Shown piece by piece: positions 11,708 through 16,223 of a stretch of DNA of 16,223 nucleotides. The notes below the pieces were generated by a model that saw only the letters and a list, made by a program, of their open reading frames with translations, did not search any database and was not told the DNA's origin. The translations under genes were made by a program, and so were the position numbers. Each line of letters begins with the position of its first letter. The stretch's first letter is position 1. This DNA is from Pseudomonas sp. (GTDB lineage Bacteria > Pseudomonadota > Gammaproteobacteria > Pseudomonadales > Pseudomonadaceae), in assembly GCF_030147005.1 (NCBI RefSeq), contig NZ_JASLAW010000139.1, positions 1 through 16,223 of the forward strand, written 5' to 3'.

Positions 11708-14544
11708 ATCTGGTTCAGCGCTTCATTGAGCGCGAGCTCCAGCTCGGCTTTGTAGCGCAGATACAGATTGCTCGGGCTTTGCACATCACCGAGCAGGCCG
11801 GACAGGTCCAGGTCGGTGATATAGCAACGGTAGCGCTCGGCCTCCCGGCGTTGCCCGACGATCTCCCGGGCGACCACGGCAAATAGCTGGTCGCCGAATT
11901 CGAGTTCGGAATACTCCCGCTGATTGCAGTACAGGGTGATGCCCACCTGGCCTGGGGCGGCTTTGCCGATAATCGCCTGCACGTCGTAAAACGGCTGGTT
12001 GGCTGGGTTTTGCGGAGCAGGCCTTGGCTCGACCACGCGGGCGCGGGCGCTGCCCGATGGCAACAGTTGGTAGTACAGGGTTTGTACTTCGCCCAACGGC
12101 TGCTTTGTGTCCAGAGGTGACAGCGCTTCGCGGCGATAGATGATCGAGAGCAGGAAGCGCTGCAGCGGTGCGAACAGACTTTGTTCATCATGGAACGGCA
12201 AGCGCTGCTGCCAGAGGGCATTGAATTCGTCGAGTACATACAGCTCGGCGATGTCTTCATTGATCCGGTAAAACACTTGTATGCAATCGGCCATGCCCAT
12301 GGGCAGCAGAAGCGCCAGGTCGTGGTCTTCCAGCGCCATGGCGTCCAGGTGCCATGGGCTGTAGCTGGCCAGCTCTTCGCTGAGGTAGGCGATCAATGCG
12401 TCCTGGGTCGGCAGCGGCACGTGGGTGGCTTGGCCGGGGGTCAGTTCCATGACGTGATAATGCTGCTGCACCTGGAGCAGGTAGCGGTGATTGCCTTGGC
12501 CGAGCAGCAGATTCTGTGCGGTGTCGAATATCTCTTCCACGCGCTGGGCAATGAACTGCGCTCGGTTGTGACAGAAGCAGCGCACCCGCAACCGCGGCAA
12601 ATGATCCGACGGGAGTTGGTTGAGGTAGTCGCGCAGGCAATCGAGCAACGCATGGGGGCCGTCGTAGCGGCTGACCATCACCTCGTTCCAGCTGTTGAGT
12701 GTGACCTGATCCAGGGTCAGCACCAGGTTTTCACGTACGCCGGCGTAACTCAGGGAGTCGGTGCGTTCGGTGGTCATCAGAATATTCAGGTCGCGATGAT
12801 GCTTGAGTGGGTCGATGCCGACGTTGATCAGCAACAGCACTTCTTCCGGCACCGCCGAACGCAACAGGCGAACCTCATCGACGCTGGCCATGGGCAGGGC
12901 GATGGTCTGTTGCAGGCTGCCCAGCAGGTTGAACAGCTCGAACTCGGTCATGTCGCTGACGCCAGGGTGCAGCGCCAGGCGCGTGCTGCTGTCGATCACG
13001 CCGTTGCGATGGCACCAGGTGAGCATTTCCAGCAGGTCGCGGCTGCGCTTGATGGGCGCGAAATGCTCCCATTCCAGGGCCGTGAGGTTGCCGTTATACA
13101 GGCCCCAATGGTGCTGCCCCGGCTCCTTGCGATTGGGTGAGTGCACCAGGGTCAAGGTGTCTTCGGCCAGGTCCGGGGCGATGCCGGGGTTGATGAACTC
13201 GACCTTGCCGGCCTTGCGTTCAAAGGCCGCGTACAAGCGACGGCCCAGCACATTGAGGTCGCGCTTGTTGATCAGGCTGACGGTCTGTTCCGTACGCGCG
13301 AACTGGGTGAGGAAGCGATAACTGTAGTTCAGCTCGTTGACCAGGGCGCGGCGCTCGGAGGCGACCTGACGCACTTTCCATTGGCTGCGGCTGTCCAGCA
13401 GGGCCAGTTGACGCTGCTCCCAGCCCCATTCATGGGCCAGGCGTTCCAGCAGCAGCCGTTGCCAGCTGGCGGTACGCTGGCCGGCGCTGAGCTTGCGGTT
13501 GACCTTCAGGTACAGGCTGCGCCGTACCAGTTCCAGGCGCTCCGGTTCATTGCGGGCCTTGAGGTATTCCTCGATGCGGCGGTAGACCACGATGTAAGGG
13601 TCCAGCTCATCCAGGTCCATCTGGTTGGCAAACACCGCACGCTTGAAGCGCAGGCTCAGACAATGCACGTTGGGATGTTCGCTGGCATAGACCTCGGTCA
13701 GCAGCAGCTTGAGCACCGATTTATACGGCGACTCGATACCCTTGAACAGTTGCCACAGCCCGGCGCCGATGAACTCCCCTGGGGGTATGTGCGCCAGATG
13801 GCCGAGGTCCAGGGTTTCGTCGGCGCGAATGAAGCGTTTGGAGATCAGCGTGTGGGTGAACTCGGCGTAGCGGCTTTCTTCATACACCGGCACCAGCCAC
13901 CAGATCGGCGTGCGCCCGGCCAGCCAGATAGCGGTGCGGTAGAACTCATCCAGCAGCAAATAGTGCTGAGTGGTCCCGCAATCGTCGGAGCTCAGCTGCG
14001 TGTCCCGTTCACCGAGCACAAAGCGCGTCGGTTCGATCAGAAAGAAATGTGCCTCGGCTCCCATGGTCTGGGCCCAGGCTTCCAGCAGTTGGCACTTCTT
14101 GCGCAACTCGGCCAGCTCGTTTTCATTCAGGTCGGGAGCGTGGCATACCCACACGTCCATATCGCTTTGATCCGCCTGAGCCAGGGTGCCCAGGCTGCCC
14201 ATCAGGAACAGGCCGTGGATCGGGCGTGGCGGGTTGCCATGGCGCGGCTTGTAGGAAAACGAACGAGTCAGGCGCTGGGCTTCAGCCAGGGCCTGGGCAT
14301 CGGGTTCGAAATTCGACAACCCGGCCGGTGTGCCGCCGGATACATAGCCTGGCAGCAAGGGGTGGTTAACGTGGAAGAACAGCGGCAACAAGGTCAGCAC
14401 GCTTTGTTGGCGCGGGGTCAGCCCTTCGACGGCCCGGGCCATGCGGCTTTCGTTGAGGGCCATGAAACGCGCGCGCAATTGGGTCAGCACCTTACGGTCG
14501 ATGCCTTCGTCCAGGTCAGGGCGGATTTCATGGGTGCGGGTCAT
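11704..14544 (-). CDS. cyaA: Class I adenylate cyclase CyaA
   Basis: The 946-residue protein makes cAMP from ATP in the cytoplasm. Near the N-terminus is LLPLFFHVNHPLLPGYVSG (about 52-70). The nucleotidyltransferase active site follows: GLFLMGSLGTLAQADQSDMD (111-130), with Gly116-Ser117 and the metal aspartates Asp128 and Asp130. Further family blocks are WWLVPVYEESRYAEFT, GIESPYKSVLKLLLTEVYAS and the long C-terminal regulatory half. It is about 100 residues longer than E. coli CyaA (848), as is usual in pseudomonads. In P. aeruginosa the class I enzyme CyaA is the minor cAMP source next to CyaB. No clear Shine-Dalgarno precedes the ATG (CACCGAGTTCGAC), suggesting weak initiation. Its stop overlaps that of rnk. 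Confidence 0.96.
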   Translation of the reverse strand: MTRTHEIRPDLDEGIDRKVLTQLRARFMALNESRMARAVEGLTPRQQSVLTLLPLFFHVNHPLLPGYVSGGTPAGLSNFEPDAQALAEAQRLTRSFSYKPRHGNPPRPIHGLFLMGSLGTLAQADQSDMDVWVCHAPDLNENELAELRKKCQLLEAWAQTMGAEAHFFLIEPTRFVLGERDTQLSSDDCGTTQHYLLLDEFYRTAIWLAGRTPIWWLVPVYEESRYAEFTHTLISKRFIRADETLDLGHLAHIPPGEFIGAGLWQLFKGIESPYKSVLKLLLTEVYASEHPNVHCLSLRFKRAVFANQMDLDELDPYIVVYRRIEEYLKARNEPERLELVRRSLYLKVNRKLSAGQRTASWQRLLLERLAHEWGWEQRQLALLDSRSQWKVRQVASERRALVNELNYSYRFLTQFARTEQTVSLINKRDLNVLGRRLYAAFERKAGKVEFINPGIAPDLAEDTLTLVHSPNRKEPGQHHWGLYNGNLTALEWEHFAPIKRSRDLLEMLTWCHRNGVIDSSTRLALHPGVSDMTEFELFNLLGSLQQTIALPMASVDEVRLLRSAVPEEVLLLINVGIDPLKHHRDLNILMTTERTDSLSYAGVRENLVLTLDQVTLNSWNEVMVSRYDGPHALLDCLRDYLNQLPSDHLPRLRVRCFCHNRAQFIAQRVEEIFDTAQNLLLGQGNHRYLLQVQQHYHVMELTPGQATHVPLPTQDALIAYLSEELASYSPWHLDAMALEDHDLALLLPMGMADCIQVFYRINEDIAELYVLDEFNALWQQRLPFHDEQSLFAPLQRFLLSIIYRREALSPLDTKQPLGEVQTLYYQLLPSGSARARVVEPRPAPQNPANQPFYDVQAIIGKAAPGQVGITLYCNQREYSELEFGDQLFAVVAREIVGQRREAERYRCYITDLDLSGLLGDVQSPSNLYLRYKAELELALNEALNQI

Positions 14545-14710
14545 GTCGAACTCGGTGGCGCGCAGGGCCCGACGTGGGCGGCCGTGTAAGTTTACAGACA
14601 GTAGCGAAGGAGTTTTAGAGGGAAATGGCTGTTGGCGTCAGAATTTGTGCGTCATACCGCAACGCCCTCGGAATCCGCAGGGGGCGGACTCCATGGGCGG
14701 GATCAGGGTG

Positions 14711-14965
14711 TCAGGCGGCTTCTTTGGTGGTGGCGGTGGTCAGAATGGTCAGCAGGGTTTGGGCCTGCTCTGCGGCATCCCGGCCAAGGCTCGTCAGGTA
14801 GCCACCGTCCGGTTGGTCGATAAGTCCTTTCGCATGGAGGCGCTTGGCAGCGGCGATGGCGGCAGGCGCGGCGGTCTGATGGACTTTCAGGCCTTCCTTG
14901 GTGCTATCCAAGGGAAAGAGTACAAGGATTTCCAGTTCGGCAACCAACTCAGGGGTATACGACAT
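14711..14965 (-). CDS. TIGR02647 family small protein
   Basis: The 84-residue protein starts MSYTPELVAELEILVLFPLD and contains KEGLKVHQTA, AIAAAKRLHAKGLIDQPDGGYLT and the end segment AAEQAQTLLTILT. I recognise this as the TIGR02647 family, small conserved proteins of pseudomonads and relatives without established function. The RLHAKGLIDQPDGGYLTSLG block looks like the recognition helix plus wing of a winged-helix fold, so DNA binding is plausible but unproven. The ATG at 14965 is followed upstream by an AAGGA-like site. It lies upstream of cyaA on the same strand, with 166 bp between that shows no convincing terminator. Confidence 0.85.
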   Translation of the reverse strand: MSYTPELVAELEILVLFPLDSTKEGLKVHQTAAPAAIAAAKRLHAKGLIDQPDGGYLTSLGRDAAEQAQTLLTILTTATTKEAA

Positions 14966-15060
14966 AAGGACTCCAGACTTTCTAAAATTTATTAGAGGCT
15001 AGCAGGCCATAAGGTGAACGCACTTTGCCGAACTGTCCAGCGTGTTGCAGCGCGGCTGGA

Positions 15061-15345
15061 TTATTCCTTCTCGGGCGGCAGCTCAGGCAGTGCTCGCAGC
15101 GCCGTTTCATACCACTCGGTATTGAAGGCGCGATCCTCGTCCAGCATGGCATCGATCTCGAAGGCCAGCACGTGAGCCATGAGATTGAGGATCTCTTCAC
15201 GCTCATAACCCACTAACGTCAGCTTGTTGAACGTGGCCTTGGCCGCCGGCGGGTTGTCGCTTTCGATCTGGTTCTCGATGGCTTGGATCAGCGTGCTTTC
15301 GGTGAATTCTTCTTCGTCATTATCGATATCGGTCGGCTCGCTCAT
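15061..15345 (-). CDS. Conserved-looking small acidic protein, function unknown
   Basis: The start is ATG at 15345, chosen over the upstream in-frame ATG at 15384 because GAGGAG lies 8 nt before it. The 94-residue product is acidic (SEPTDIDNDEEEFTES...). It has a helical body: STLIQAIENQIESDNPPAAK (17-36), TFNKLTLVGYEREEILNLMA (38-57) and HVLAFEIDAMLDEDR (58-72), then WYETALRALPELPPEKE. There is no signal peptide, membrane segment or cysteine. I do not recognise a named family with confidence. Normal composition and a good ribosome site support a real gene. It lies upstream of the TIGR02647 gene on the same strand with 95 bp between them. Confidence 0.82.
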   Translation of the reverse strand: MSEPTDIDNDEEEFTESTLIQAIENQIESDNPPAAKATFNKLTLVGYEREEILNLMAHVLAFEIDAMLDEDRAFNTEWYETALRALPELPPEKE

Positions 15346-15402
15346 GGCAGGCTCCTCAAGGAAAGGGCGCCAGTCTACCCCCATTCAGGCGGGTGATGCT
15401 GC

Positions 15403-15431
15403 TGGTCAGACCGAGCCTCAACATCTATAAC
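15403..15431 (+). promoter_or_regulatory. Candidate promoter of the glutathione S-transferase gene
   Basis: TGGTCA (15403-15408) and TATAAC (15426-15431) are separated by 17 bp and match consensus at 4 and 5 positions. The start would be near 15438, about 34 nt before the gene. The region is divergent with the 15061-15345 gene. Confidence 0.42.
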
Positions 15432-15471
15432 TCTTGCAGCCAACCCCACACCCGGCCTGGAGGCATTCGCA

Positions 15472-16131
15472 ATGCTCAAGCTCTACGGTTTTTCTGTCAG
15501 CAACTACTACAACATGGTCAAGCTGGCGCTGCTGGAGAAAGGTTTGCCTTTCGAAGAGGTGCCTTTTTATGCAGGACAAACCCCTGAAGCCTTGGCGGTA
15601 AGCCCGCGAGGCAAAGTGCCGGTGCTCGGTGTCAAGCAAGGCTTCATCAGCGAAACCAGCGTGATCCTCCAATACATTGAGCAGACGCAGGAAGGGCCCG
15701 CGCTGCTGCCAGCTGACCCGTTTCAACGCGCTCAGGTGCTGGCATTGTGCCGGGAGATCGAGCTGTACATCGAACTGCCCGCGCGGGCGTGTTTCGCCGA
15801 AGCTTTTTTTGGCATGACGGTACCGGAGGCGATCAAGGAGAAATCCCGAGCTGAATTGTTGCTTGGTATCGCTACGTTAGGCCGACACGGTAAGTTCGCG
15901 CCTTATGTGGCGGGAGAGAGCTTCTCGATTGCTGATCTGTATTTCATGTACAGCCTGAACCTGGCCGCAGGTGTGGGCGAGAAGCTGTTTGGGTTGGATC
16001 TGCTGGCTGAGCTGCCAAAGGCCAAGGCATTGTTGGGGCGTCTGAATGAAATGCCCAATGCGCAGAAGGTGGAGGCGGACAGGCTGGCGGCGATGCCAGG
16101 ATTCATGGCGATGATTGCCGCCAAGAAGTAA
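15472..16131 (+). CDS. Glutathione S-transferase family protein
   Basis: The 219-residue protein has an N-terminal thioredoxin-fold GST domain (1-75): MLKLYGFSVSNYYNMVKLAL, GKVPVL with the cis-proline Pro50, and SETSVILQYIEQ (60-71), which normally contacts the gamma-glutamyl group of glutathione. The C-terminal all-helical domain includes the N-capping box region ESFSIADLYFMYSLNLAAG. Ser8 or Ser10 near the start of helix 1 is a candidate catalytic residue, consistent with a serine-type or non-cysteine GST. The substrate is unknown. The ATG follows CTGGAGG at 8 nt. It is apparently a single gene, followed 22 nt later by a REPIN-like element. Confidence 0.93.
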   Translation: MLKLYGFSVSNYYNMVKLALLEKGLPFEEVPFYAGQTPEALAVSPRGKVPVLGVKQGFISETSVILQYIEQTQEGPALLPADPFQRAQVLALCREIELYIELPARACFAEAFFGMTVPEAIKEKSRAELLLGIATLGRHGKFAPYVAGESFSIADLYFMYSLNLAAGVGEKLFGLDLLAELPKAKALLGRLNEMPNAQKVEADRLAAMPGFMAMIAAKK

Positions 16132-16153
16132 CGAAAACGGCCGAAGATCAAAA

Positions 16154-16223
16154 GTGGAAGCGGGCTTGCTCGCAAAGGCGGTGTGTCAGTTGGCAGATGT
16201 GCAACTGATACAACGCCTTTGCG
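16154..16223. repeat. REPIN-like hairpin, truncated by the window end
   Basis: The left REP arm GTGGAAGCGGGCTTGCTCGC begins at 16154 and continues AAAGGCGGTGTGTCAGTTG. After a short loop, CAACTGATACAACGCCTTTGCG (written here for 16202-16223) is its near-perfect complement. The right REP core should follow outside the window. It shares the GCGG-TGCTCGC core with the element at 2131 but has a different hairpin interior. Confidence 0.8.

Noticed and set aside
13141..14589. 482-codon open frame antisense to cyaA (with a 319-codon frame at 12181-13140)
   Set aside because: cyaA is certain from its motifs. The opposite frames are low-stop shadows in high-GC DNA, without initiation signals.
14670..14692. 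Hairpin GGAATCCGC/GCGGACTCC between cyaA and the TIGR02647 gene
   Set aside because: The stem has a mismatch and no T tract follows in either direction, so it is not supported as a terminator.
1..16223. CRISPR arrays, tRNA or rRNA genes, prophage, insertion sequence or defence island
   Set aside because: I saw no spaced direct repeats, RNA gene signatures or transposase/phage/nuclease genes. Every large gene belongs to the conserved pseudomonad core.

Overview
The window is ordinary core chromosome from a fluorescent-group Pseudomonas (gammaproteobacteria). Reasons are the high-GC codon use, the gene order lptM-lysA-dapF-DUF484-xerC-HAD facing cyaY and rnk/cyaA, the glnK-amtB pair beside yjbQ and sutA, a pseudomonad-type SutA, and REPIN-like hairpins with a GTGGGAGCGG core. 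I see no phage, integron, CRISPR, transposase or defence genes. The species cannot be fixed by eye.

Layout. 1-460: the 3' end of a methyl-accepting chemotaxis gene. 518-2494 (minus): ubiK (ubiquinone assembly factor), then yifB/comM (MCM-like AAA+ ATPase), separated by an 87-bp REPIN-like hairpin. 2495-2916: a regulatory region between divergent ubiK and glnK with two NtrC-type sites 33 bp apart and a sigma-54 promoter. 2917-4627: the nitrogen-control operon glnK-amtB, closed by a strong terminator. 4838-5263: yjbQ. 5366-5698: sutA with its own good promoter and terminator. 5777-10359 (minus): a compact six-gene operon lptM-lysA-dapF-DUF484-xerC-HAD phosphatase, with gaps of 13 nt or less and one ATGA overlap. 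10598-11166: cyaY and a four-cysteine DUF1289 gene. 11297-11707: rnk, preceded at very short distance by a complete intrinsic terminator. 11704-14544 (minus): cyaA, whose stop codon overlaps that of rnk. 14711-15345 (minus): two small conserved genes. 15472-16131: a glutathione S-transferase-like gene. The window ends inside a second REPIN-like hairpin.

How the parts work together. GlnK and AmtB sense and import ammonium, and their promoter reads as NtrC/RpoN controlled. The lptM operon joins envelope work (LptM for LPS export; DapF and LysA for diaminopimelate and lysine) with chromosome dimer resolution (XerC) and a small-molecule phosphatase. CyaY and the Cys4 protein fit iron or Fe-S handling. 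Rnk, CyaA and SutA are global regulators: a GreA-like RNA polymerase-associated factor, cAMP synthesis and an RNA polymerase-binding factor.

I found no clearly new biological system. The points most worth a second look are regulatory: the tandem-NtrC/sigma-54 architecture with a long structured leader in front of glnK, the terminator directly in front of rnk, the TTAA stop overlap of rnk and cyaA, and a small uncharacterised acidic protein at 15061-15345.
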